Positions 52,848-61,654 of a stretch of DNA of 64,000 nt are shown here, one piece after another. This DNA is from Mycolicibacterium aichiense (GTDB lineage: Bacteria; Actinomycetota; Actinomycetes; Mycobacteriales; Mycobacteriaceae). The stretch is from NCBI RefSeq assembly GCF_010726245.1, contig NZ_AP022561.1:868001-932000 (forward strand), read 5' to 3'. The translations under genes and the position numbers were made by a program. The first letter of the stretch is position 1. Each line of letters opens with the position of its first letter. A model generated the notes under the pieces. It saw only the letters and a program-made list of their open reading frames with translations. It searched no databases and was not told where the DNA came from.

Positions 52848-53575
52848 GCCAGCGGCAGTTCGGCGACTACGGCACCGGTGGGCTGGGTGGAGCCGGTTCC
52901 CGGTTCGACGGTGAATTTCAGCGCTGTCGAATTGCCGAGATCCGGCAGCACCGCCGTCGTCGACGGCGTCACCGCGTTGTCGTCCATCGTCCCGGCGGAC
53001 GTGGCGCCGCTGTTGCCGACCAACCACATCTGATACACCGTGCCCGGCGCCGGTTTCGGCACGTCGTTCATCACCAGCACGCCGGCGTTCTTCTCGCGGG
53101 AGAACACCACCGTCGCGGTGCCACCACCCGGGATCGCACCGGAGACGGTGTGCACGTCGGGCGCGCCGAAGACCTGCTGAGCGGTCGACACTTTCGCCGG
53201 CTCCGGGCGCAGAGCGATGCCGACGCCGACGGCGCCCAGGCCGACCACCAGCGCCGCCGCCACCGCCAACACCGGGCCCCGCCAGCGATTGCCCGTCGAA
53301 TCAGGTTGAGCCACAGGCAGACTGCGCACGTTGTCATCGGCCACCGCGGACAGCAGCCGGCGCCGCAGATCGGCGGGCGGTTCACTGGCGCTGACCGCCG
53401 AGACGACGGCCATCGTCTCGCGGACGGCCCGCACCTCGTCGTAGAAGGCGTCGGCTTCAGGCCGCGCCAGCTGTGCCAGGCGGTCCTCGATCTCATCACG
53501 CTCAGCGTCGGACACCGCATGCAGCGCATACGGCACCGCCAGCTCCAGCAAGTCGGTTTCGTGTGGTTCAGTCAT
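52844..53575 (-). CDS. rskA: Anti-sigma-K factor RskA
   Basis: 243 residues from ATG 53575, overlapping sigK by ATGA. The cytoplasmic N-terminal part ([20 protein letters not shown]) binds SigK. One membrane helix (about 100-122) and an extracytoplasmic domain follow, with [24 protein letters not shown] and [19 protein letters not shown] matching RskA as remembered. It holds SigK inactive until cut by regulated proteolysis. Confidence 0.93.
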   Translation of the reverse strand: MTEPHETDLLELAVPYALHAVSDAERDEIEDRLAQLARPEADAFYDEVRAVRETMAVVSAVSASEPPADLRRRLLSAVADDNVRSLPVAQPDSTGNRWRGPVLAVAAALVVGLGAVGVGIALRPEPAKVSTAQQVFGAPDVHTVSGAIPGGGTATVVFSREKNAGVLVMNDVPKPAPGTVYQMWLVGNSGATSAGTMDDNAVTPSTTAVLPDLGNSTALKFTVEPGTGSTQPTGAVVAELPLA

Positions 53576-54135
53576 CGCACACCCAAACAATTACGCAGGC
53601 CACGAAGCGCATCGCGCATTCGGGACTTCACCGTAGCCAGGTTGGCGGCCAACCGCTCCGACACCTGCACGTAAGTCATTCCTTGGTAATAGGCCAGCTC
53701 GATGCACTCGCGCTGTACCTCGGTGAGCCCGTCCAGGCAGGCGGTCACCTGTCGCCGTTCGTCCTCGCTGATCACCGCGTCGGCCACGTGGTCCAGCGGC
53801 GGCTCGACACTGGCGGCGCCATACCGTGACTCGCGCTGCGTGGCGGCCTGCTCGGAACGGACCCGGTCTACGGCGCGGCGGTGCGCCAGTGTCAACAGCC
53901 ATGCGACCGCGCTGCCCGAGGCAGGGTCGTAGCTTTCCGCGGTCCGCCATACCTGTAGGTAGACGTCCTGGGTCGTCTCTTCGCTGTATCCCTGGTCCCG
54001 CAATACGCGGGTGACCAGTCCGTACACCCGCGAGCGGGTGGCGTCGTAAAAAGAGGCAAAGGCATCGGCGTCGCGCTGAGCGACTCGGCGCAGAAGTGCG
54101 TCGAGTTCAGCAGCCGCGGTCGTCAACGCCGCCAT
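53572..54135 (-). CDS. sigK: ECF sigma factor SigK
   Basis: 187 residues from ATG 54135, the same length as M. tuberculosis SigK; a start six bases upstream is possible. Region 2 ([25 protein letters not shown]) and region 4 ([20 protein letters not shown]) fit well. In M. tuberculosis SigK drives mpt70/mpt83 and its own anti-sigma gene. No mpt70 or mpt83 gene is visible in this window. Cotranscribed with rskA. Confidence 0.95.
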   Translation of the reverse strand: MAALTTAAAELDALLRRVAQRDADAFASFYDATRSRVYGLVTRVLRDQGYSEETTQDVYLQVWRTAESYDPASGSAVAWLLTLAHRRAVDRVRSEQAATQRESRYGAASVEPPLDHVADAVISEDERRQVTACLDGLTEVQRECIELAYYQGMTYVQVSERLAANLATVKSRMRDALRGLRNCLGVR

Positions 54136-54188
54136 CCACATGTTGCTGGCATCGTCGCGTAGCCTAACGGCCCCTCCGGCCGCATATG

Positions 54189-54968
54189 TCACGATGGCAT
54201 CCACGAACATTTCTGTGCGGCCCAACCCGGCCGGATGGCCACGGTGTGCGGCGAGCGTTCCAGCTGCTCGGCCGGCCGTGGCAGCGCCGGGACGCCGCGC
54301 AGCCGCAGCACGAAGTCGTGGACCCGCATGCTCAGCGCGGTCATCTGCGGAGCCAGCGGAACCGTCACCTGCATTCGCAGGATCTGCGCGACGGTGGCGG
54401 GCCGACGAGTGCCACGGACGGTGGCGATCACGGCGGCATCGTGGTCGCGGAACAGCGACATCCGCAGGTCCACTTCCTCGTCGGGCAACGGTGCGCGGAT
54501 CACGTACTGACCGCCCGACCCGCCGAAAGGGGAGGCGTACTCACCCGGTGGCAGCAGGTAGGCATGCCGACGCCCGCCGTGCTGCATCTCGGCGAGCACG
54601 CAGCGCAGCACGCCCTGGTCGTCGTGGCACCAGAACAGGCTCAGCGGGTTGCAGGTCCGGCCCAGCACGCGCGGCAGGAGCAGCGCGGTGACCCGGCCGC
54701 CCGGCAGGTGGACGCCGTGGTCGGCCAGAACAGCGTCGACCCGCTGACGCAGGGTGTCGTCGGGCGCCCCGTGGAAGTGGTCGGCGCCCTCGAAGCGGGC
54801 GAAGGGCTGCAGCCACCGTGGCAGCCGCGGCAGGTCGTCGATGTCGACGTACCAGCTGTAGCTGCACCGCTCGGTGTGGTGGTGCACCGGTGACCTGTGC
54901 AATTGCGTGATGCGGGTCCGGTACAGCGCGGTCGTCGGGCGGCCTGTGAGGGTGCTTGTCGGTTCCAC
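54189..54968 (-). CDS. DUF1365 protein (Rv0448c-like)
   Basis: 259 residues from GTG 54968. YSWYVDIDDLPRLPRWLQPFARF, ALLLPRVLGRTCNPLSLFWCHD and RPATVAQILRMQV match Rv0448c as remembered. The family is linked to fatty-acid or cyclopropane modification next to a FAD-linked oxidoreductase and UfaA1-type methyltransferase. Here neither partner is present; the gene instead lies 53 bp upstream of sigK. Function unproven. Confidence 0.85.
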   Translation of the reverse strand: MEPTSTLTGRPTTALYRTRITQLHRSPVHHHTERCSYSWYVDIDDLPRLPRWLQPFARFEGADHFHGAPDDTLRQRVDAVLADHGVHLPGGRVTALLLPRVLGRTCNPLSLFWCHDDQGVLRCVLAEMQHGGRRHAYLLPPGEYASPFGGSGGQYVIRAPLPDEEVDLRMSLFRDHDAAVIATVRGTRRPATVAQILRMQVTVPLAPQMTALSMRVHDFVLRLRGVPALPRPAEQLERSPHTVAIRPGWAAQKCSWMPS

Positions 54969-55018
54969 ATCCGGTATTCGGAGCACCCGAACGCTTGGAT
55001 GGGTGCGACCCCCGGTGA

Positions 55019-56386
55019 TCATCCGCGGCTGACGAACCCCTTCGTCCGCATCAGGAAATCGGCAAGGAAGCCGTCGTGGGGCAGCCCGCTCGCCGTGTAG
55101 TAGGTCGGCACCGGGCCGCGGTACACGTTGGCGATCGTGGGCTCGTCGAGCAGTGCGGTCATCAGGCCGTCGTCTTCGGTGAATGCGCCGATCACCAGTG
55201 AATTGCGCAGTGCCGCGATCCCGGCCGTACGTTCCCATGGGGCGACCCAGACGCAGGGGAACGGCAGTTCGGTGCCGAGCTTCTCGGGATCCGGGCCGGC
55301 GAGCAGGTGCACGGCCGGGCGCAGCGCGGCTCGGCCGTCACCGAGGTCAGCCACGATCTGGTCGGCGCCGAGCAGGGGGACAGTGCCCGCCGCCCGTGCG
55401 GCGACGCGTCTGGCGATGGCCTCGGCGTTGGCCAGCGGCTGAGTGGGCAGGACTGCGCGCTCGTCGTCGGCGGGCAGCGCCTCGATGGTGTGCAGCCGCT
55501 GCGCGATCGCTTCGGCCAGCCCCGCCGCATCACCCTCGACCAGCACGGCGGTGGTGTTGACACAGGCCATGCCGCCCAGCCCGGCGATCGAGTCCACGAT
55601 GACGGCCAGGTGCTCGCGCCAGTCCTGCTCGGCAGTCAGCACGATCTTGGTGCGCCCGGGACCGTTGACGAAGACTGTCGGGTCGCTGCCGTACTTGGCG
55701 ACCACGTCGTCGCCCCCGTACACCAGGGCGAGGTCGGCCGAGCTGATGATCTCGTCGGCCCCGGCGTGATCGGTGGGTAGGTAGGTGACGTCGTCGTCGC
55801 GGAATCCGGCCTCCCGCAACGCCATGACGAGCCGGTGCGCGGTCAGCGGCTCACGCCGCGACGGCCGGATCGCCGCCCGGTACCCCAGTGCGAGCGCCTG
55901 CGGCCACAGCCCGTGGACGCCGGGTGCATTGCCCGACGCGTGCACCCCGAACACCGCGCCGCGCCGCGACCAGATCGCCCCGGCCTGCCCGGGTGGCATC
56001 GCAGCCCAATCCGGAACTGCGCCGACCGGCCGGGCGGGCTGCACCGAGTCGAACGCGGCAACGACGGCCTCGCTGACGTCGAGGGCCTGGGCGCGCGCAA
56101 CAGCGATCGGTAGCCCCGAAACCCGGCTTGCCAGTTGCACATACGATTCGAAGTTCAGCCCGGCGGCCGTCGAGTCGACGAATGCCGCGCCCGCTTTGGC
56201 CAGTGCCGCATGTCGTTCATCGGCGGGCAGCGCCGTGATCCTGCGCTGCGCGGCGATGGTCCGCGCGATGTACAGCGGCGGCGCCAGGCTCAGCTCGGCC
56301 ACCGGTACGCCTGCGGTGTCGGTGATGACTTCGCGCCTGCGGGAACGGTATTCGCCGTTGGGTACCAGGGCGGGCAGGTCGATCAC
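55019..56386 (-). CDS. Acyl reductase/aldehyde dehydrogenase-like (LuxC type)
   Basis: 455 residues from GTG 56386. It shows an aldehyde-dehydrogenase-like fold with a possible catalytic cysteine in GLGGMACVN, and a cofactor region with VFGVHASGNAPGVHG and AIRPSRREPLTAHRL. It is similar in type to LuxC-like fatty acyl reductases. It lies one base from the upstream adenylating enzyme, so they probably convert a carboxylic acid through an activated acyl to an aldehyde, as LuxE-LuxC does. The acid is unknown. Confidence 0.72.
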   Translation of the reverse strand: MIDLPALVPNGEYRSRRREVITDTAGVPVAELSLAPPLYIARTIAAQRRITALPADERHAALAKAGAAFVDSTAAGLNFESYVQLASRVSGLPIAVARAQALDVSEAVVAAFDSVQPARPVGAVPDWAAMPPGQAGAIWSRRGAVFGVHASGNAPGVHGLWPQALALGYRAAIRPSRREPLTAHRLVMALREAGFRDDDVTYLPTDHAGADEIISSADLALVYGGDDVVAKYGSDPTVFVNGPGRTKIVLTAEQDWREHLAVIVDSIAGLGGMACVNTTAVLVEGDAAGLAEAIAQRLHTIEALPADDERAVLPTQPLANAEAIARRVAARAAGTVPLLGADQIVADLGDGRAALRPAVHLLAGPDPEKLGTELPFPCVWVAPWERTAGIAALRNSLVIGAFTEDDGLMTALLDEPTIANVYRGPVPTYYTASGLPHDGFLADFLMRTKGFVSRG

Positions 56387-56387
56387 G

Positions 56388-57479
56388 TCAATACACGCCC
56401 TCGATCACGGCCTCGCCGTCCAGGGTGGCGACGGGTGCGACCTCGGCGACCGAGTCGCCGATGTGCTCGTCGGGGCCGGGGAGCCTGACTGCCGTGTCTC
56501 GCTCGAGGTTATTGGGAATGAACATGCCCTTGCTGATGTGGTTCATCACCACCTGGCCGCGTTCGCCGTAGCCCACCTGCTTGCCGGTATGTGGGTCGAC
56601 CACCCAGAACACGACGTAGGGGCTGCGCGGGTCGAACACGAGTTGCTCACCACTGGAGCGGGTTTGGGCCTGCGACAGGATCATCGTGCTGCCGAACACC
56701 ATCGCGATGACGGCGTCGGGGAAGACATCGCGCAGCACGTCGAGGGTGTCGGGGTCCACATGCGCGCCGCTGAGCATGATGAAGCGAACCGTGTCGCCGA
56801 CCAACTGGGTGAGAGTGTCGTCACGCGCGATCGCATCAAGCAGTGGGGGAGTGGTGTGCAGGTTGACGACGCGCTGGCTTCGCAGAATGTACTCGGCTTG
56901 TTCGAGCAGGTGTTGCAGGTAGGCCGACATTTCAGTCGCGGCGGCGCGGGCGACGAGTTTCTTGACCCAGCGCGGGTCGAGATCGACCGTGTGACAGATC
57001 GAACCGAGCCGGGCGGACACCGCCCTGGAGAAGTGACCCACCCCGTGCGGGCCGCTGGGCATGAGGCACAGGAAGTCGCCGCCGGGCACGAAGCCGGCGG
57101 AGGAGAAATCATCGGTCTGCCAGTCGACCACCTGCGCCACCCAGTCGGGAAGCTGCGCAGTCCGTTTGGGCGCACCTGTCGTGCCGCCGGATTCGAAGAT
57201 CAGCGGGACCGGCGCCGGCGTGCCATAGCCGCGCGGGATCAGGTCGTGCGCCGGGACAGCACGTAATTCGTTGACCAGGTTCGGGAACCGGCGCAGGTCG
57301 GCGAAGGTCCGGACATCGGTGAGCGGGTCGAAGTCCAGGCGTCGTGCGGTGCGCAGCCAGTAGGGCGAGCCGGTGTCGGCGCCGAAGTGCCAGGCCATCG
57401 CCGCGCGCAGATATGCGTCCGGATCAGGCGGTGGGGCCTCGCGGGGCAGGTGCAGCAGCGAGAAGTCGACGTCGGCCAC
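56388..57479 (-). CDS. Atypical adenylating enzyme (LuxE/EhpF-like)
   Basis: 363 residues from GTG 57479 with AGGA upstream; a longer GTG start at 57536 is possible. ESGGTTGAPKRTAQLPDWV is the nucleotide-binding loop, and GSTMILSQAQ and YGERGQVVMNHISKGMFIPNN follow the ANL adenylate-forming pattern. The normal C-terminal lid is largely missing, as in LuxE and the phenazine enzyme EhpF. Operon with the LuxC-like reductase downstream. Confidence 0.75.
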   Translation of the reverse strand: MADVDFSLLHLPREAPPPDPDAYLRAAMAWHFGADTGSPYWLRTARRLDFDPLTDVRTFADLRRFPNLVNELRAVPAHDLIPRGYGTPAPVPLIFESGGTTGAPKRTAQLPDWVAQVVDWQTDDFSSAGFVPGGDFLCLMPSGPHGVGHFSRAVSARLGSICHTVDLDPRWVKKLVARAAATEMSAYLQHLLEQAEYILRSQRVVNLHTTPPLLDAIARDDTLTQLVGDTVRFIMLSGAHVDPDTLDVLRDVFPDAVIAMVFGSTMILSQAQTRSSGEQLVFDPRSPYVVFWVVDPHTGKQVGYGERGQVVMNHISKGMFIPNNLERDTAVRLPGPDEHIGDSVAEVAPVATLDGEAVIEGVY

Positions 57480-57569
57480 ACGGTGGATCCTGTCGCAACA
57501 CCGGGTCGATAAGCGGCCGACAGGTTCGTCGTTCACCGATTCGACTGCTGGAGTTCGTATTCCGGACGG

Positions 57570-58643
57570 TTAGAGCGTCCAGGCGTGCGCTGCGGTGGCC
57601 AGTCCCTGCACCAGTGCCGAGGTGGCGGGGGACAGGCCGTCGGCATTCGGCGGCTGGCTGCGCGGGCTGATGCCGCGTACCCGCGTCGGCAGTTCCAACT
57701 GTGTGCCGCCGCCGCTGACCCGGTTGACCGGGTTGTTCGGGTGCAGGCCGCGCAGCTCGGCGGGGATCGCGTCGAGGTCGGTGACGATGCGGTAGCCGGG
57801 CAGCTCGATGTGGGCGGCCAGGTGATTGGCCAGTTCCCGATTGCCGCCACCGGCCAGCAGTTCGGTGCTACGGCCTATACGCCCGTACCCGTGCAGGGAG
57901 ACCGCGACCTCGACATGGTCGAGAAACGCAGCAAGACGGGTTGATTCGGCGCCGAGATAGCGCGCCGAGGGCAGGTGATGCGGGTAGTCCTTCGGGTGAC
58001 GCAGCAGATACAGCGAAGCCCCGGCGGCGTCGGCGGCTCGTTCGGCGATGACGTCGGTCATCTGCTCCAGCCCGCCGCCGTGGATGGCCAGAAACCCGAA
58101 CCTTGACCGCAGCCGGCTCACCTCGACGACCGAAGGATCGGCCAACAGCTCCGAAAGCGATTGTGGTCCAGTCTTGTTCGATGCCAGCGGCCGCGGCCAG
58201 TGGGCGGGGTCCCAGCGGCGCAGGAAGTCGACCCAGCGCTGCGGCAGGCCGTGATGCTGCGCGCCGTCGATGATGCGTTCCAGATAGCCCGGCCGGGGCG
58301 GGCCGGGTTCGGTGCGGTGATCGATGTACACCCACGCCGGTGCGGGCCCGTCGGCGGTGTGCACGGTCAGCCGGTCGCGGCGGTAGCGCACCGGCACCCC
58401 CTCGGCGCTGTCCAGGGTGGCGAGGTCGTGGTCGGTCAGCCACCACAACACCCCGTGGACTTCGCTGCCCGCGAAAGGTTCGACGGTCGCGACGCCGCGC
58501 TCGTTGATCAGCCAGTCGTGGTCGGCCAACGTCGCAGGCCGGGGATCGGTGGCGTCGGGACAGCGCCGGGCCATCTGCTGCACGCAGAGATTGGACCCGT
58601 AGGCGAAGTACGGGTGTCGGCGGAGCCGGGGGGTCGGCGACAT
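57570..58643 (-). CDS. Fusion of gamma-glutamylcyclotransferase-like and poly-gamma-glutamate hydrolase-like domains
   Basis: 357 residues. Residues 10-115 are an AIG2/GGCT domain: FAYGSNL and the catalytic E81 in DSAEGVPVRYR. Residues 180-345 are a PghP-type zinc hydrolase: H188 and E193 in IHGGGLE and H251 in SLHGYG. Both domains act on gamma-glutamyl bonds, so a single enzyme may release and cyclise gamma-linked glutamate. The PghP family is mainly known from phages of Bacillus and from actinobacteria. No signal peptide. Confidence 0.8.
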   Translation of the reverse strand: MSPTPRLRRHPYFAYGSNLCVQQMARRCPDATDPRPATLADHDWLINERGVATVEPFAGSEVHGVLWWLTDHDLATLDSAEGVPVRYRRDRLTVHTADGPAPAWVYIDHRTEPGPPRPGYLERIIDGAQHHGLPQRWVDFLRRWDPAHWPRPLASNKTGPQSLSELLADPSVVEVSRLRSRFGFLAIHGGGLEQMTDVIAERAADAAGASLYLLRHPKDYPHHLPSARYLGAESTRLAAFLDHVEVAVSLHGYGRIGRSTELLAGGGNRELANHLAAHIELPGYRIVTDLDAIPAELRGLHPNNPVNRVSGGGTQLELPTRVRGISPRSQPPNADGLSPATSALVQGLATAAHAWTL

Positions 58644-58654
58644 CGAGCTGAGTT

Positions 58655-59878
58655 TCAGTGCGCGAGGGTCAGATAGATCAGTACCACGTTCAGCAGGGTA
58701 ATCACCGCCGCGACCGCCCAGCCGAATGCCGTGGTCACCCGGCTGTTCACGTCAGCCCCCATCAGCGTGGACTTGCTGGTCAGCCGGATCAACGGCACCA
58801 GCGCGAACGGGATCCCGAACGACAGCACCACCTGGGAGATGACCAGCGCGCGGCTGGGATCGATGCCCGTGCCCAGCACCACCAGCGCCGGGATCAGTGT
58901 GACGAGCCTGCGCACCAGCAACGGGAACGTCTTGCGCAGCAACCCCTGCATGATCATCGCCCCGGCGTAGGCACCGACAGACGTCGACGCCAGACCCGAG
59001 GCCAGCAGCCCGATCGCGAAGAGCAATGCGACTCCTGGCCCCAGTGCGTCTCGGACGGCCGCGTGTGCCCCTTCGATCGAGTCGGTGTCATCGCGGCCCT
59101 GCAGGTTCGTCGCCGCGATCAGCAGCATCGACATGTTGACCGCACCCGCGACCAGCATGGCGATGCTGACGTCCCACCGCGTGATCCGCAGCAGCCGCGT
59201 GCGCGGGGCACCCGCATCGGGGTGACCGTGGCGGTCGCGGGCGAGGCCGGAATGCAGGTAGACCGCGTGCGGCATCACGGTGGCGCCGAGCATCGCGGTG
59301 GCCAGCAACACGCTCTCGGGACCGTCGAAGCGGGGCAGCAGGCCGCCCACCACCTCGGCGGCCGGCGGCGTCCGGACGACGAGGCTGGACAGGAAGCCGA
59401 TCGCGATGACCAGAAGCAGGCCGGTGATCACCCGCTCGAACATCCGCTGGCCCCGGCGGTCCTGCACGGCCAGCAGAACCAGCGACACGACGCCGGTGAT
59501 CACCCCGCCGACCAGTAACGGCAAGCCGAACAGCAGTCGCAACGCGATCGCGCCGCCGACCACCTCGGCGACATCGGTGGCGATCGCCACCAGCTCGGCT
59601 TGCAGCCAGTACCCGATGCGGGTCGGTGTGCGGGTGTGGTCGCGAACGGCCTCGGGCAGGGTGCGCCCGGTGACCAGACCGAGTTTGGCCGACAGGTACT
59701 GGACCAGGCCGGCCATCACGTTGGCCATGACGATCACCCACACCAGCAGGTATCCGAACTGGGCTCCGGCGCTGATGTTGGCCGCGACATTGCCCGGATC
59801 GACGTAGGCGATCGCCGCGACAAAGGCGGGGCCGAGCAGATACCAGCCCGCAGTGCGGGCCCGCGTCACCTGTGCCAA
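58655..59878 (-). CDS. mntH: Nramp-family manganese/metal transporter MntH
   Basis: 407 residues from TTG 59878 (GTG 59869 possible). Eleven membrane segments, the metal motif DPGN in the first helix and MPHAVYLHS in the sixth are diagnostic of Nramp. It imports Mn2+ (perhaps Fe2+) with protons. A partial IdeR/MntR-like box lies 33 bp upstream at 59911-59929. It follows the cyclotransferase fusion on the same strand with no obvious link. Confidence 0.92.
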   Translation of the reverse strand: MAQVTRARTAGWYLLGPAFVAAIAYVDPGNVAANISAGAQFGYLLVWVIVMANVMAGLVQYLSAKLGLVTGRTLPEAVRDHTRTPTRIGYWLQAELVAIATDVAEVVGGAIALRLLFGLPLLVGGVITGVVSLVLLAVQDRRGQRMFERVITGLLLVIAIGFLSSLVVRTPPAAEVVGGLLPRFDGPESVLLATAMLGATVMPHAVYLHSGLARDRHGHPDAGAPRTRLLRITRWDVSIAMLVAGAVNMSMLLIAATNLQGRDDTDSIEGAHAAVRDALGPGVALLFAIGLLASGLASTSVGAYAGAMIMQGLLRKTFPLLVRRLVTLIPALVVLGTGIDPSRALVISQVVLSFGIPFALVPLIRLTSKSTLMGADVNSRVTTAFGWAVAAVITLLNVVLIYLTLAH

Positions 59879-59910
59879 CCGCCGAGCTTTCTATCCGGTC
59901 ACTCAAACTG

Positions 59911-59929
59911 AAAAGTTAGGGTAACCGAA
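59911..59929. promoter_or_regulatory. IdeR/MntR-like operator upstream of mntH
   Basis: The 19-mer AAAAGTTAGGGTAACCGAA agrees at 14 of 19 positions with the IdeR consensus (core GTTAGG-x-TAACC). A DtxR-family repressor with metal would shut mntH off. MntR is the likeliest binder; it is not encoded here. Confidence 0.5.
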
Positions 59930-59932
59930 AGC

Positions 59933-60175
59933 TCAGAGACCGATGAAGATCCCGCCCAGCCCGATGCCGAAGCCGCCGTAACCCCAGCCGGCCAGCGGAT
60001 TCTGCAGAGCCGGGTTGGGGGATGTGACGATCGCGGCATGCCCGGGTGTCTCACAGACCGTCGTGCTCGGGCCGGTGTCAGTGCACTGCGCCGGGCGGGC
60101 AGCCGCCGGGACGGCCAGCACCACGCTCGCGACTGCAATCAGTAGGGGAGCGCCAAGAATGATCTTGGTTCGCAT
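59933..60175 (-). CDS. Small secreted protein, Gly-rich
   Basis: 80 residues. A signal peptide (MRTKIILGAPLLIAVASVVLAVPAAARP) is followed by two cysteines (CTDTGPSTTVCETPG) and a Gly/Ala-rich end. It shares the Cys-...-C-x-TPG pattern with the next gene upstream, so the two look like paralogs. Similar small exported proteins are frequent in mycobacteria; function unknown. Confidence 0.7.
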   Translation of the reverse strand: MRTKIILGAPLLIAVASVVLAVPAAARPAQCTDTGPSTTVCETPGHAAIVTSPNPALQNPLAGWGYGGFGIGLGGIFIGL

Positions 60176-60204
60176 GGTGGCCTCCTTCGTGGCCGGGCGA
60201 TCTG

Positions 60205-60537
60205 TCAGCGGCCTCCGCCGCCGTGGCCTCCGCCGCCGCCGTTGTTGACGGGGCCGGGGCCGCCGAAGATCAGTGCAGGACCGTAGAACTCGTCACCCCA
60301 TGGGTAGGCGAAATCCTCCGGGACTTCCGGGGTCGAGTTGAGCTCGACGTTGCCGGGGGTGGCGCATTCGGTGGTCTGGCCGCCGATGACGGTGCTGCCG
60401 CCGGTGTCGACACAGCTGGGAATCGTCGGGTTGATCAGCGTCGTGTCGGCACCCGCCACCGGCGCGAGCACGCCGGCGGCCGCACCGGCCGCGATGATGA
60501 TCGGAAACACATAGCGGAGCCTTTGCCGCATGGACAT
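60205..60537 (-). CDS. Secreted protein with Gly-rich tail
   Basis: 110 residues. A signal peptide ends in VAGAD, followed by CVDTGGSTVIGG and ECATPGNVELN (two cysteines, the second in a CATPG string as in the neighbouring small protein) and a Gly/His-rich tail after VNNGG. Probably exported to the envelope. It lies 29 bp before the 80-residue gene in the same orientation. Confidence 0.72.
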   Translation of the reverse strand: MSMRQRLRYVFPIIIAAGAAAGVLAPVAGADTTLINPTIPSCVDTGGSTVIGGQTTECATPGNVELNSTPEVPEDFAYPWGDEFYGPALIFGGPGPVNNGGGGGHGGGGR

Positions 60538-60555
60538 TCCCTTCCTGGCAGTTCC

Positions 60556-61632
60556 CTAACTAGGAGCGTACAGCCCTTTGCCAGTGACGAGCGGCAAGTC
60601 GATCGTGGTGCGGATGCCTGCCGGTGCCGCCACCACCGCGGGAATGGCGTTGACGAGTCGCATCGCGGTGGCAACCAGTCCGGCGTGGTTGTGGTCGCCA
60701 TTCGGCGATCCCAGGCACACGTCCACCGCGTACGACGGTTCGCCGGTGATCTCGATGCGGTAGTTGCCGCCGGGCTGGGCCGGCTGCGGCCACTCCGGGT
60801 AGAGGTCCTCGCGCAGTCGGGTGACGTGTTCGAGGACGATCACCGGAGCGCCACCGACCAAGCCGATGACTTCGAAACGCAGTCCCGCCGCGGTGCCTTT
60901 CGCGATGGTGCCCGCGGCGATCTCGATGTCCTCCGGTGCGGGCTCACGCACGTACATGTCCTCGATGCCGTCGAGTTCGAGTCCGAGCCCGGCAGCGATC
61001 TGGCGGATCACCGAACCCCAGGCCAGGCTCAGCACACCGGGCTGCAGCAGCATCGGGATGTCGTCGAGTGGCTTGCCGAAGCCCATCACGTCGAACATCA
61101 CGGTGGCGCTGTCGTAGGTGGCGTAGTCGAGGATCTCCATGCACCGGATCTGCTCGATGCTCTGGCAGGTCCCTGCCAGAGCCAGGGGAAGGAGGTCGTT
61201 GGCGAAGCCCGGGTCGATTCCGTTGACGAACAGGCTCGAATTGCCTTGCTGGGCAGCATCTTCCAGAGGGCTGATCATCTCCTCGGGAATCACCTCCCAC
61301 GGCCACTGCAGAAACACCGGGCCGCTGCCGACGACGTTGACACCGGCCGCCAGGATGCGGCGGTAGTCCTCGAGCGCCTCGGGCAACCGGTTGTCGGCCA
61401 GCGCGTTGTAGACCACGCACTGCGGCTTCGCGGCCAGGATCTCGCCGAGATCGGTGGTGGCTGTGATCCCGGTGGTTTCGGACAGCCCGGCCAGCTCGGC
61501 GGCGTCCTTGCCGGCCTTGGAGTCCGAGGACACCCAGACCCCGGTGAGTTCGAACTCCGGATTGGTGATCAATCCCTTGAGCGCGTGGACACCGACATTG
61601 CCGGTGCCGACTTGTGCGACGCGAATGGGCAT
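60556..61632 (-). CDS. Dihydrodipicolinate-reductase-like oxidoreductase (Rv0926c-like)
   Basis: 358 residues, the length I recall for Rv0926c. A Rossmann motif QVGTGNVGVHALKGL at the start belongs to the DapB/2,4-diaminopentanoate dehydrogenase-like group, and a catalytic-type domain follows. The exact substrate is unknown. It is 22 bp downstream of the SDR (Rv0927c-like), and the pair keeps the M. tuberculosis order. Confidence 0.85.
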   Translation of the reverse strand: MPIRVAQVGTGNVGVHALKGLITNPEFELTGVWVSSDSKAGKDAAELAGLSETTGITATTDLGEILAAKPQCVVYNALADNRLPEALEDYRRILAAGVNVVGSGPVFLQWPWEVIPEEMISPLEDAAQQGNSSLFVNGIDPGFANDLLPLALAGTCQSIEQIRCMEILDYATYDSATVMFDVMGFGKPLDDIPMLLQPGVLSLAWGSVIRQIAAGLGLELDGIEDMYVREPAPEDIEIAAGTIAKGTAAGLRFEVIGLVGGAPVIVLEHVTRLREDLYPEWPQPAQPGGNYRIEITGEPSYAVDVCLGSPNGDHNHAGLVATAMRLVNAIPAVVAAPAGIRTTIDLPLVTGKGLYAPS

Positions 61633-61654
61633 GGTGCTCCTCAGAGGTACGGAC

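Noticed and set aside
57570..58643. Prophage signal from the PghP-like domain
   Set aside because: No integrase, capsid, tail or terminase gene is nearby; PghP-type domains also occur in ordinary bacterial genes.
59879..59932. Riboswitch (yybP-ykoY type) upstream of mntH
   Set aside because: Only 54 bp separate mntH from the next gene, too little for the aptamer, and no conserved pairing is visible.
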